Assembly (NCBI RefSeq): GCF_026210795.1
Contig: NC_089433.1
Location: forward strand, 4,985,001 to 5,049,000
Direction of reading: 5' to 3'
DNA length: 64,000 bases
Source: Rhizophagus irregularis
Taxonomy: Eukaryota > Glomeromycota > Glomeromycetes > Glomerales > Glomeraceae
Under the pieces are notes generated by a model that did no database searches, was not told the origin of the DNA, and saw only the letters and a program-made list of their open reading frames with translations. Shown piece after piece: positions 23,830 to 35,586 of this stretch. Numbering within the stretch: the stretch's first letter is position 1; every line of letters starts with the position of its first letter. A program made the translations under genes and the position numbers.

Positions 23830-25448
23830 TTAAACTATATTATTATCATCATTATAGTCATCATCGTTTTTGTCACCTAAAAGCTCTAAATTTTCATTAC
23901 GAATATTTAAATGTTTTTCATATCTTTTACGTGTTTTTCCTAACTCATTTAGATAATCACTATCAATATAATACTCTTTTAACAAAATTTCTAATACGGC
24001 TACTCTATCTTCAATTTTACCGTCTGGTGGCAGTTTACGTGGATCTTCTACTAATGGTATTCCTCCACGAGAGACGTATCTATTTGCTAAATATTTTTTT
24101 AACCTCCGACGAAGTGGCCAACAACTTAACAAGTGTGTTTGACAAATTCCCCTTAAAAAAATAAATAATAATAAATTGTTAATAATATTTTTTAAATACT
24201 TATTATAAAATATGTTAATAATTACCATGGAGAAAGTTTTGATGCTCCAAATAGTAAAACAAATATCCCGCTTATAACACTATAAAAACCACCAAAGTTT
24301 TCTATAAGTTTTTTAACTAAATAAAGAAGGAAAATTTATTATAAAAAATGAATAAATTAATATTCAAATACAAAAAAATTTTAATATTTAAAATTATTAA
24401 TTACCGTCATTTTTAAATGTCATAATATCATCATCAACTACGAACTTATATTTCTGTGACAATTCTAACACAGTGAAAGCATTCGGTATTTGTGCAAGTA
24501 TTTTTTCTTTAATTACAATATCCATTCTATCTCTACCTGCATCAAAACCAAGAAATCCAGTAAGATATGAAGAATAATATTTCATACTTTTGTAATAAAA
24601 ATCATACACATGATATTGTCCTGGAGTAATAAAGTATTGGTTAAGAATTAATTTCATCTCAATAATATCATTATACATCGTAATTTTGGTAAATGATTTA
24701 AAACTAATTTCGAAATAATCATAAATTGTCGAATTATCTAAATCAAGAACAAAGAGAAGTTTTTTATTAAATTTATGATTGACGTTTTCATTGTCAGGGG
24801 TAAATTTCATGCAACTATTAGTAACATTAGTAAAAAATTCGGTACTTCTAGGAATTGAATTATTGTTGTATAAATCGTTTATCATGTTTGGATAAAATTC
24901 CTTCATAGCTGTGAAATTAACAAAATAATTAATTTTAAAAAATCAATCGTCAAATTTTAATATCAATAAACTTACTTTTATTGTCATTATCTTTATCATA
25001 GAAAGAATAATTTTTAGGAATATACAATTGTGAACTTATTGCGTATAATTTGTATACCGATATTTTTAATGATGAATTGTTGTCGTAATTGTCTTTTATT
25101 ATGAAGTTAACAAGTATAATGAATACTACATCTTAAATAATGTTTTTTCGAAAAAAAAAAAAATGTTGCAAACTCTTACTTAAAGTTCTTGAACAAATTT
25201 CAAACTCTATTTAAAAGAAAAAAAAAGTTTAAGATTTTATATTATATATAATTTATTGGAAATTGTTAAATACCTGGATATGAAATTGTTATCAATTTTT
25301 TAGTATTAATTTCAGAAATGAATTCGCTAAATGAATTCCAACCATAATAAACAAGAACACATGAAAAGACAACAGCAATCAATAATCGCAATATGCTGAA
25401 AAATTTAGGTTCTGTTTTTTTAAAATGGAAAGATTCTAAAAAAAACAT
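23830..25448 (-). CDS. C1: two-membrane-segment protein of the C family
   Basis: Model: complement(join(23830..24151, 24226..24316, 24405..24908, 24976..25092, 25180..25206, 25274..25448)), 411 aa, all phases consistent. TM1 lies at about residues 20-42 (FSILRLLIAVVFSCVLVYYG), followed by ISYPEFEICSRTL. A presumed outer domain of about 230 residues contains ITPGQYHVYDF and YLTGFLGFDAG. TM2 at about 280-303 includes FGGFYS and FVLLFGASKLSPWG. The tail is basic (LRRRLKKYL), then SRGGIPLVEDP and DGKIEDRVAVLEILLKEYYID, and ends Asp/Asn-rich. Divergently paired with D1 across 475 bp. Function unknown. The two-TM, large-loop layout with a YPxFxIC motif after TM1 and a GAS motif in TM2 recalls DEG/ENaC channels, but that is only an analogy. 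Confidence 0.8.
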
Positions 25449-25923
25449 TTTTAATATGATAAAGTTTTGGTTCCTGACCCAGAAAATATATATAAAAGAG
25501 GTTCGAGTATGATCACGTAGATCTTTCCTGTTATCATAATTCCGGCCCTAAAAAATTATGTACCTTACCCCTGCATATCTCATATTTCTGGTCCTACTGA
25601 TCTACAAGAGAATATAGGTAGAGTATGATATGACCTACATGGTATGGTGCTAAAATTGGCAGGTATGATTATTATGTACAACAGAATGAATATTTTATAC
25701 AAGAACTTTAGTAGATCTTAATTAATTGGTGTTTTATTTTCGAAATTGTTCTTCAATTATCCTACAATTGTTATTTTGAATGAAACGTATACAAGTTAAA
25801 GATTTGTGTTGATACCATAATACTACCAAAGTTTCGTACTACTGTACCTTTACTTAATTAAGTGATTTAAACGTACATTAATAAATAGAATTTTTATCTT
25901 GCAAAAATAATTATATCCAAAAT
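25449..25923. promoter_or_regulatory. shared C1/D1 divergent spacer
   Basis: 475 bp between the two start codons. It contains 'tcaattatcctacaattg', the word 'ttattttgaatgaaa' found also ahead of D2, and a 'cataattccggcc' motif that recurs in the transposons here. No TATA or other core element can be assigned with confidence. Confidence 0.4.
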
Positions 25924-27446
25924 ATGCAGAAATTTTCTTTTTATTTTAATAACTTCAAAAAATATTTACTAATATTCCTGAAACATTTGCAGAATTTAGA
26001 GTTTTTATTTAATGCAATCATTTGTATAAATTCTCTGGTTGCCTTGATTGGAAATTTATTCGTTTGGACTAGTATTGCTAATATGGATTACTATTATAAA
26101 GGGGAAGATCTTGTTATTGTGTTTGACTTGTTTTCAATGTCAAGTTTAACGATTATATCAGGAGTTGTTACAGTAATTATAGTAAACTATTTCTTAAATA
26201 ATGTTAATAATGTTAACTTTTAAAATGATAATTTTATTTTATTGTATTTTATAGGCAACATTAAGAACTCACGATCATACAATAATATATTTTATCACGA
26301 ATGCAGCATACATTTTATATATATATTACGCATTATTTAACAATATAGATATTCCTGACTATAAGTGGATTATGTATTTACATATAACAATAATGTTACT
26401 TTTATTTATTGTATACATTCGGTTACATCGGAAAAGGTAATAAATTAATCTTTATACATTATAAAATTACTCGATAACCCTCTAAAATTCAATTCACGTA
26501 TTAGGGAAAGGGGTGACAAAGATAAAAGGAATGACGAAAATAAAGGAAACGACGAAGTTCCGAAAATTTCAAGTTAAATTTTCACATTTGTTATATTAAA
26601 ATTCTTCATATACTTTCCTAATTATTGTTTTTTGTATGTTTATATTAGAAATTTATAAGGGATATAATAGACAAAAAATTTTGTGTCATGCACAAATTTT
26701 AGTTGCTTTGTGTTCGCAATTTACTTATATAGCTTTAATGATAGAAGACGAAACTATTGTGGAAAATCCGTTTGATCTCTTGAGATATGTAACTTGGCCA
26801 AATGTCCTTTTATGTTTAATTGTTATAATGATGATTAAAGGAGTAAATAATTCAAATTTTTTTTACTTGTATTTTTTCTCAAAAAAAAAAAAAAAATGAA
26901 AAAAAGTAATTAATTATAATACTTATTTATTTAAGGTTCGCGAAGAATCAGGATGTATAATGCTCTTATTTTACATTGCTAGTTTTATTCTTTATGGATT
27001 TTATGTTTATATATCAATAGACGCAATTAAAGTATTAACTTCACAAGACTATTTAGATAACCCTGGATATATATTAGGTACTGTAAATGCGACAAAAATT
27101 GTAATACGGTATTTTACTTTCAAGAAATTTAAACTAATCGATTTTATTTATTTATTTATTTCACTTATAGAGAAAAAAATTGATCTTATTGTGAATATAA
27201 TTTCATTTTGTATAACAACAATTACAATGATAAACTCAATAATTTGCCATAAGAATTTCGGAGCGGAAAAAAAATTTAAAGATCATCGTAAGTAAAAAAA
27301 AAAAAATTTATTTTATTTAGAACTTACAAGAAGGATTTACCTATAATATTTATTATTTAGTTTTAAATGATGAACTGAAACATTTTAAGGAATCATATTA
27401 TTATAAAGATGATATTGATGAATATTATAATAGTAACAACCCTTGA
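25924..27446 (+). CDS. D1: polytopic membrane protein of the D family
   Basis: Model: join(25924..26181, 26255..26436, 26505..26572, 26649..26842, 26936..27077, 27171..27287, 27361..27446), 348 aa, all phases consistent. About eight hydrophobic segments: residues 26-48 (ending NLFVW), 63-90, 96-115, 124-143, then a charged loop (GDKDKRNDENKGND), then CHAQILVALCSQFTY, WPNVLLCLIVIMMIKG, MLLFYIASFILYGF and VNIISFCITTITM. The C-terminal tail is charged and Tyr-rich (ESYYYKDDIDEYY). The donor ending exon 5 is GTACTG; choosing it rather than the later GTATTT is what keeps exon 6 in frame in both D1 and D2. I do not recognise the family. The best-preserved D copy. Confidence 0.75.
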
Positions 27447-27894
27447 ATCATGTATCCTTTGTATAGTAGTATTACAGTGTTTATTTTTTTAAACATTGAA
27501 TTTTTTAAATGTTTTGAAGTAATTAATAATATTTTCAATAAAAAATTTATAAATAAATAGTAAATTTTATAAATGAAATAAATTCGTGAGAATAAAAAGT
27601 CGATAATTAATGAACTCTATTTATTACCTACCTATGTGTTTTGAGCATCAAAAATTGTAATAAAAGGTTCAAATTGGCATTATAAAGTTTTTTTTATATG
27701 GCAACTATGGCAACGCACATTTCTTTATTAGATATAAGTATAAATACATTATCTGACAAGAAATTCATAGTAGTATAAAAATACACTATCTACCATACCA
27801 TATTATGTATGGCTGTATTATGTACTAATATAGTATTCAATACCACTTTTGTTGCTCTATCTAAAAAAAAACTACTACTATTGTATTAATCATT
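27447..27894. other. intergenic
   Basis: 3' flank of D1. The word 'aaattcgtgagaat' near 27580 is shared with the 3' flanks of D2 and D3. Nothing else identified. Confidence 0.45.
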
Positions 27895-28206
27895 TTATTT
27901 TTCTTGTCCTTCTACCTTGTATCTGATTCTTCTGTTTCGACGTTTATACGCTTCTTGCCTTCTTTTATACCGTCGTTTTCCACTTCTTGTGTCTTTTAGT
28001 AACCTTGCTGGGCATTTAGCGTTAACTTCATGATGTTCTTTAAAATCTTCATTCAAGACCGACCGTTGGATTTGCTTTACCTTTTTTTTTCTAACCATTG
28101 TTTTTGCTAAAACCTTTATTGCGTCAAATTTAAGCTTTTCCCATTCTTTCATGAGAAGACAATCATCTATATTTTTTGCGTCTAAAACATGAAAATTTAT
28201 ATTCAT
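27895..28206 (-). CDS. small basic hypothetical protein
   Basis: A single-exon frame of 103 aa from ATG 28206. The first half has LMKEWEKLKFDAIKVLAK (amphipathic, helical). The second half is strongly basic: MVRKKKVKQIQR, then SGKRRYKRRQEAYKRRNRRI. It lies between D1 and the 3' end of C2 and is absent from the equivalent place in the other cassettes. Base composition is richer in G/C than the flanks, which favours coding or recent arrival. No family recognised. The basic tail could bind nucleic acid or be a nuclear signal, but it could also be a chance frame. Confidence 0.35.
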   Translation of the reverse strand: MNINFHVLDAKNIDDCLLMKEWEKLKFDAIKVLAKTMVRKKKVKQIQRSVLNEDFKEHHEVNAKCPARLLKDTRSGKRRYKRRQEAYKRRNRRIRYKVEGQEK

Positions 28207-28650
28207 AGCTTTCCTTCTTCAGTTCCACAAATATCAGATTAACGGGGCTTTATCCATTTCTTCTTTTTTTCCCTTCTTAAATCGTTGATGATAAGCATTA
28301 TCGTAATTTTTGATTAAGCAAATTTTTATAATGGAGAAACTAAGTTCATGATTCATGCGAATTAAAAACCAAACATTCCTTAGTATTTTTTTACTTTTCA
28401 TTATGATACATAAAAAATAATGAATTTTGTTTTCGATTAACCACAACGTAGTCAACCTATCCGAATAACCATTTCAATCGAAAGTACATAAATTAAAAAC
28501 AAATAATAATTTCCTGATTAAGGTAGTTTTATAAGAAATATTGTTAAATAATAAAAGTTAAGCCTAAGCCTTTTTTGTTAACCGCAAAAAAAGAAAAAAG
28601 AAATAATACAAAAGAAATTTGATCAAATTTTAACTCCTTATAAACTTATA

Positions 28651-30250
28651 TCATGCATTTTCGTCTCCTAATACTCTTATATATTTGTTACGTGTTTTTC
28701 TTAACTCATCTAGATAACAATCATCAATATAATATTCTTTTAACAAATTTTCTAATATAGCTACTCTATCTTCGATTCTACCATTCTCTGGTAGATTACA
28801 TGGATCTTCTACTAATGGTATTCCTGCACGAGAAACATATCTACTTGCCAAACTTTTTTTAAATCTCCGACGACATGGCCAACAACGTAACAAGTGTGTT
28901 TGACAAATTCCCCTTAAAATAAATATAATAAAATTATTTATTAATATCATTTTAAATGCATTAAAATATTTTTTATATTTACCATGGAGAAAGTTTTGAA
29001 GCGCCAAATAGTAAAACAAATATTCCGCTTATAGCACTATAAAAACCACCAAAATTTTCTATAAGTTTTATAACTAAAAAGAGAAGAGGAAAATTAATTT
29101 TAAAATTATTCAAATGCAAAATTAATATGTAAATTATAATTACCATTATTTTTGAATGTCATAATATCATCATTAACTATGAAATCATAATAATGTGACA
29201 ATTCTAACACAGTATTCACAGTATTAAAAGTATTCGGTATTTGAGCAAGTACGTTATCTTCAATTACAATATTCATATCATCATCATCTGCATCGAAACC
29301 AAAAAGACCAAAAATAGGTTTAGAATAATATTTCGTATTTTTGTAATTAAAAGTATAATTGTAATATCGTCCTGGAGTAAGAAAGTGCTTGCTAAACCCT
29401 AATTTCAATTTCATCTGTTTTTTAGGACTTAATTCCACCTTCGCCTCATTAAAGTCAAAATTTGTCGCAGTGTAAAATGATTCAAAACCAATTTCGAAGT
29501 AATCATAAATTGAAAAATTATCCAAAGTAATAACAAAGAGAAGAGGGTGCCGTTTATAATAGGGATGTTTGACGAATTCATTTCGAGGAATAAATTCCAT
29601 ACAACGATGATTAAGTTGATTAACATAAATGGAAAAATCGGTTCTTTTAGGAATTAAACTATTGTTGTATAAATAATTTATCATGTTCGGATAAAATTTG
29701 GGCATCCCTGTCGCTGTGAAATTAACAAAATAATTAATTTTTAAAAATCGATCGTTATATTTTAATATCGATAAACTTACGTTCATAATTGAAATCTACA
29801 TAGGAAGACTCATTAGCGAAATACACTTGAAAATCTAAGTCATTATAATATAATTTGTATAATGATATTCCTAATGTAGAATTATTGTCGGAATCGCCTT
29901 TCATTATGAAATTGATAAATATATTTAATATTAATTTATATTATAACTTTAAAATAATATTTTTAATCTCTTACTTAAAGTTCTTAGGCAAATATTAAAC
30001 TCTATTTTTTAAAAAAAAAGTCAATTAAGGCTTAAAGATTTTTACATTATATATAATATAAAAATTAGATACCTGGATATGTAATAAACATGAAATTTTC
30101 AGTATTAATTTCGGAAATGAATTCGTCAAATGAAATCCAAATATAATAACCAAGAGCAACTGAAAAGAAAAGCGCAGTCAACAATCGTAATATGCTGAAA
30201 AATTTAGGTTCTGTTTTTCGAAAACTTTGGTAAGATTCTAAGAGAAACAT
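28651..30250 (-). CDS. C2: two-membrane-segment protein of the C family
   Basis: Model: complement(join(28651..28912, 28983..29073, 29144..29713, 29781..29897, 29975..30001, 30073..30250)), 414 aa, intact. Exon lengths 91, 117 and 27 match C1 exactly. TM1 lies near residues 20-42, then ITYPEFNICLRTL. The outer domain is about 20 residues longer than in C1 (exon 4 of 570 nt) and retains ITL(D)NFSIYDYFEIGF, LTPGRYYNYTF and GLFGFDADDD. TM2 has the same FGGFYS...LLFGASKLSPWG string. The tail is shorter (GRIEDRVAILENLLKEYYID, ending GDENA) and has two extra Cys (CWPCRRR). Paired divergently with D2. Confidence 0.8.
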
Positions 30251-31031
30251 TTTTATTATAGAGTTTAGTACGACTCAGCTATTTTATAGTCCAATCCTAA
30301 TTCTTGTCCGCTGATCAGCAGTTGAATTTTTTTTTTTTGGTAGCACGTATTTGTCGATCATCCTACAATGGTTATTTTAAATGATCTGTATTAGTAAGTA
30401 GCTGCATTAAAATATACAGTTATTGCATATTAAGGAAATTAGGAAATTTCTGAAATTTCTGCAAAAATAGTCAAATATTAAAGTACATTTTAACCGTAAA
30501 GAATATGGATAGTATTTCTAATTACTTTTATGAAATCAAGAGCAATCTACTTCTAAATTTGAGTTCCATAGAGATATTATTTTGTGTCGTCATTCTCGCA
30601 ATAGACGAACTCACTTTTGCTAGGTTCCTTGTGCTATTTTATAACTCTGTCCACTGATCTGCAGTTGATTTTTTTTTTGGTAACACGTATTCTGTAACAA
30701 ACCATATATGTAAAAAAAAAATAAAAATAATTGAGGTTTATTTTCGAAAATGTATGTCGATTATCCTAAAATGATTATTTTGAATGAAATCTTTTACGCC
30801 ATCAAAGCTGTACTACCAGTACAAAATGATTATCAAAATCATAGTTACTATTGGCTAATTTGTTATGTTTAATTATAGATTTTAGGATTTATAACCATGC
30901 TTAACTGCAGTTACTGCATAAATAAGGAAGTTTCTGAAAAATAGCCAATTAAAAATAAACCCACAAAACTTAAAGTACATTCTTAACCGTATAGTAACTA
31001 AAAAAAAAAAAATTTATCCCTCGAAATAAAA
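30251..31031. promoter_or_regulatory. shared C2/D2 divergent spacer, internally duplicated
   Basis: 781 bp. It holds two versions of the same stretch: 'ttttttggtagcacgtatt' (about 30335) and 'ttttttggtaacacgtatt' (about 30673). Each is followed by 'tcctaaaatgattatttt'-type words, a 'ttctgaaa' word and 'taaagtacat...taaccgta'. The first version leads into a D exon 1 fragment, the second into functional D2. The same T-run + agcacgtatt word also occurs beside C3. Confidence 0.5.
30505..30630 (+). pseudogene. fragment of a D-family exon 1
   Basis: ATG 30505 begins MDSISNYFYEIKSNLLL, then SSIEILFCVVILA, which matches the D2 opening MKKISQYFDGLKKNLFL, then SSIENLFCVVLLA. Similarity is lost after about 35 codons (DELTFARFLV), before the TM1 end. 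No later D exon follows before the true D2 start. It is a truncated D copy left by a local duplication of spacer plus exon 1. Confidence 0.75.
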
Positions 31032-32480
31032 ATGAAGAAAATTTCTCAGTATTTTGATGGGCTCAAGAAGAATCTCTTTCTATATTTAAGTTCCATAGAG
31101 AATTTATTTTGTGTCGTCCTTCTTGCATATTCTATTGTTGCCTTGATTGAAAACATTTTCGTTTGGATTAGTTCAAGAGATTTTATAAATTCTCTAGACT
31201 GTTTTTTTAATTCAGTTTTAGTGATTATATCTGGAATTATTACGGTAATTATAGTGAGTTCCTTTTAAAATTATGTTCTAATTTTAAAATAATGTTATTT
31301 CTTGTATTTTTATAGGCAACATTCAGAACTCTTAACCATATATTAATAAATTTTATCGTGAATGTTACACTCATTCTATATACGTATTACCTCTATTATT
31401 ATAATGTAAAAATTTCCGGCTCTATAACGTTTATAGTTTTACAAGCAATATTTCTGTTACTTATTTTGCTTATAGTTATTATTTGGTTACGTCGAAAAAG
31501 GTAAATAAAATTAATAAACATTCTATATATAAAATTATTTAAACAAGAATCCTAACATGTAAAATCTAATTAGTACATTTAAGAAAAGTTTATTTGCGAA
31601 CAAAGAAATGGATACCGAAAATACCAAAATTAAAGGTTAAATTTTTAATATATATAATTTTAATTGAAGTTAAATTTTCTATATACTTTCTAAAATATCA
31701 ATATACTTGATAGAAATCTATAAATGGTATCATTTGCAACTAACTTTGTGTCACGCACAGATTTTAGTTGCTATACTTTCGCAGTTTACTTATATGAATA
31801 TAATGATATCAATAATATACGGTAGTAACGTGGGAAGTCCGTTTGATCTCTTGAAGTATATACCTTGGCCAAGTGTCCTTTTATGTATAATTGCTCTAAT
31901 AATGATTAAAGGGGTAACTAATTTAAACTTTTTTTTTTTAAAAAAAAAGGAATTAATTATCTATCATATTTGTTTATTTGCAGGTTCGCGAAGAATCAAA
32001 ATGTAAAATGATCATATTTTACATTGCTAATTTTACGCTCTATATATACTATATTTGTGTATTAATAATAGAAATTAATATATTAACTTCACAAACTTCA
32101 CAAGGAAACTCTGAATATATTATATTTATATTAGGTACTGTAAATATGACGAAAATTGTCATATGGTATTTTACTTTAGAAATTAAATAACCGAATTTAT
32201 TTATCTACAGAAAGAAAAATTGATATTGTTTTGGTCATAATTTCAATTTTTATAACAACATTTACAATAATAAATTCAATAATTTGCCATAAGAATTTTG
32301 GACAAGACTTAAAAGATTATCGTAAGTAAAAAATTTTTTTTCTTTTTTATAAATTTTAAAAGAAAAATTTTATCAACTAAAATAATATGTATTGTTTTAG
32401 TATTAAAGGAAGAACTGAAACCATTTAGGGAATCATATGATTATAAAGATGATCTTGATGATTATCACGAACGAACGTAA
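31032..32480 (+). CDS. D2: polytopic membrane protein of the D family
   Basis: Model: join(31032..31253, 31316..31500, 31574..31635, 31714..31913, 31984..32134, 32211..32321, 32401..32480), 336 aa, all phases consistent. Same eight-segment plan as D1: NLFLYLSSIENLFCVVLLA, ISGIITVII, CHAQILVAILSQFTY, WPSVLLCIIALIMIKG, a membrane exon after VREES, and a charged tail (FRESYDYKDDLDDYHERT). Exon 3 needs the acceptor at 31571-31573 (tag); the site homologous to D3 is shifted by one base and would break the frame. Exon 5 uses the same GTACTG donor as D1. Its 3' flank (32605-32690) is nearly identical to that of D3. Confidence 0.72.
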
Positions 32481-33264
32481 CGACTCTTGAAACAAATAAC
32501 TTATTTATCAGCACATTTTTTTTTAACGTTAAATTTTTTAAATTTTTAAATTAATAATTACAATATGTTTTATATATATATATATATATACACTACATAT
32601 TTTTTATGAAATGAAATGTATTCGTGAGAATTATTCTTTATTCACGCGAAAATTTTCAAAATGTTACACAAATAAATAATCGACAAAGCTTTTATTTTAT
32701 TACCTTTACGAAACAGAAGCTACCTCGCAGTAAGAGCTGAAAATTATCGGATAAAGGGATTTTTCTATAAAAAAGGCAAAAAATAAAAAATAAATTAAAA
32801 CTAAGATATGAGGAAGTTTAATTTTTTATATCAACCACAGCCAGATTGATCCTTCTTGTCTTCCTTTGATGCCTTTTGATCCTTTTGTTCTTACTACCTG
32901 TATCCTTATTTTTTTGATATATTCTGAGCAGTAAAATCGTCAACAGAATCTTATCCAGTTTATTTATAATAAATGTCTACACTCTCAATATTTGCATTCA
33001 CGTGATTTACATTATAGGTTTTGAACTATACAAATGAAATGTTACTTTTTCTATACATATATATATATATTAATATATATAAAGCTCATTCTGTTAAACA
33101 TTATTTTTACTAGTATGGCGCAGTAAAAGACATTCTTATTATTTAACACCGTTTAACAATAAACACAAGTGCGGATATCTTTCACCTTTTTTTGACACTC
33201 CATACCTAATAGTATAAACGTATGGTAAAGGTTTCGGTCTTTAATAGAAATATACAGCCTTATT
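32481..33264. other. intergenic; D2 3' flank
   Basis: Contains the D-family 3' flank (32605-32690: 'gaaatgtattcgtgagaa', 'ttcacgcgaaaattttcaaa'), a TA run near 32570-32592 and another near 33055-33080. No gene recognised. Confidence 0.45.
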
Positions 33265-34860
33265 TTGAGGACAAAGTTTAATATACAACAAAAAACATTT
33301 TTTACATATATCACTTTCCAAAGAGTTTTTTTTACTTTTCTGCGTTCATATTTTATCCTTTATTTTACAATACTGGTTTTTTTTAACCTTTATTATATAA
33401 ATTTCAATATTATACTCTTTCTTACATATACAATATGTCCTTTTCAAAACCAATTTCCTATCCTCCCGCAAAAAATTCGGTCTCCTTGAAAAAATTTCAC
33501 GTGATTATCAAAAAGTGTTACCACGACAAATACAACAAAAATAAAAATTCTTAATTCAAGACAATATTCTACAAACTGTAACAACAAAACCACAAAAACC
33601 TTTTTTAACTTCACATACAAACGATACCGGTTTTATTTCGGAATTTTCATTCCATGTAATCATGAATATACGGATACACTACAAATGTCTCGTACGTGTA
33701 CTGTACCGAGCCCTTTCATCATGTCACATGACCGACGCGCTTGCGTCCAGCATCAAAAAAATTTTTTGCGTTACATACGTTCAATAACTTCCACCCAAGC
33801 TCCAATCTAACGACAAAGTATCTCATGCTAACCTGCTTTGTCAACTAGTGGCTAATGAACCTACGAAAGAAGTTTATTCTTCAGATATATGGCCAGATAT
33901 CAAGCCAATGACCTCAATTCTTCTTCAATCACGACAAGAAATATATTTATCACAAAAAATATGCAAAGTTTCGTCATGACTACAGTTTAAACCCTCGTAC
34001 TGCAGAAAGACAACGCGCCCGTTTTCAACAGCATTGTGCTCGCATCATCCATTCCGCTCAATCTAGGACTAAAGATCCAGAGAATATGGACTTAGCTAGC
34101 TTCCAAACTGGCTATCGTCAGACGATATAGATTTTTATTTTTGTTATCACAAGTCTTTAATAGACTAATTAAACATTTACGATATCGAAAACTTGATCAA
34201 TCCCCTAATGAAGCTAATTATAAGTTTTCTTTACCAACAACTTCATTCAGTCACCCAGTCTTTAATTACTTTTCAACAACCCCTGACACACCGTCTAAAC
34301 CGCAACCTCCGGTTTCGACTTATGATCAAATTCCTTTACAAACAACTTCTACTACACCCACAACTCCTAATTATACCCATGGATTTAATTTCCTATACCA
34401 GATATACTGGTGCCTTTTCTACCTCAAATGCCTCTTCATTATCACCGAAGTAGTGGGAAACATATTCCCCTCGAACTAGGCAGCCGACGATGGTTTGATG
34501 AACTTTATAACATCAAAAAACGCCATGATGCAAAAGAAAAAGATAAACAACGCGCTCTCGTAAAACAGAATCAAGCCAAGATGTTGGGTACATCTACCAA
34601 CAAGTTAGAACAACGCGTTGATTTAACGCGCGACCTCACAAAATTCTAAGACAAACATATGACGTTGTTCTCTGAACGTCGTACTAGGTTAGGAAATAAA
34701 AACTTAACGATACAAATCGACACATCAATACCGCGAAAGTGGAAAAATTGGAATCTGAATTTAAACAATTTCAAACTTAACTACTTCTCAGTCATCAGTC
34801 GTAACCAACTACACTACAATAACAAAGGTGATCCTCGTACGACACCAAAGGTTTAGAATC
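33265..34860 (+). other. unidentified degenerate coding-like block, GC-richer than flanks
   Basis: Several short overlapping frames with non-AT-biased codon use lie in a row. Recognisable protein-like stretches are FRHDYSLNPRTAERQRARFQ (33968-34027), DLASFQTGYRQTI, a Pro/Thr-rich part (TTSTTPTTPNYTHG) and a charged helix (SRRWFDELYNIKKRHDAKEK). Together they look like an old coding unit, perhaps transposon-derived or captured, now broken into several frames. I do not recognise the family and propose no function. Its 5' limit is vague; base composition changes near 33640 and again after 34870. Confidence 0.35.
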
Positions 34861-35254
34861 TCCTCCACGCATTTGAAGTAATGAAAGCAGTCGAAGGACG
34901 GGGTTTTTTATCTGGATGAATCAACCTGTGTGAGTCCAGGTTGTGATTGTTATCAACATTTCTTTTGAGTGAAATGACCACTACATCATTAACATTTTTA
35001 CCAATTTAGAATAGTGTGAACCATTCCATTTATTACAGTATTGACAAGTGGTGGATGCATAGCAATAAACAGATTATGTACCTCAATTAAATAGAAAAAT
35101 TTGAACTCATTAAAAGCTAAAGTCATTCCATTATATATGATGTTAAATTTATATACTGTATTTATATAGTTTTAATTAAAAATCAAGTTTATTGCAAAAT
35201 AATATAAAACTGTTATTTAAAATAAATGACAAAATGAATTCAGTTATTTAGACT

Positions 35255-35488
35255 AGGACCCCGAACAATATATAAATAGGTCATAGGAAATTGGCAAAAA
35301 TTTACTATTAGCTCCACGCATTTTTTCAGGGCCGGAATTATGATAATGTCAGTCAGTTACTAAATAAAGTAATATATTTCTTACCAACGTTATCAAAATT
35401 TATCTAAAAAAGGAAAGATTTTCATGATTATTTTAGCCTATTCTACGCGTTATTTCTTGTTACCTATTTCAGTATTGCTCGGGGTCCT
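35255..35488. mobile_element. 234-bp MITE with 8-bp target duplication
   Basis: The ends are AGGACCCCGAACAATA and, reverse complemented, AGGACCCCGAGCAATA. The direct repeat tttagact lies on both sides (35247-35254 and 35489-35496). There is no gene inside, and one 'ggccggaattatgat' motif. The size and 8-bp duplication suit a hAT-type MITE. It sits 3' of kinase gene B. Confidence 0.85.
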
Positions 35489-35586
35489 TTTAGACTACTA
35501 ATAATAAAAAACATGTAAAATAATATAAAGGATTTCACATGACATATCTAACTTTTTTTTTTCAGGTATTTAAACACTAAGTATTT

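Noticed and set aside
23808-24164. 118-codon plus-strand frame
   Set aside because: Antisense shadow of the C1 last exon, which is supported by two paralogues in the other direction.
27077-27110. Later donor (GTATTT) for exon 5 of D1 and D2
   Set aside because: It puts exon 6 out of frame in D1 and creates TGA in D2. The GTACTG donor 31 bp upstream keeps both genes open.
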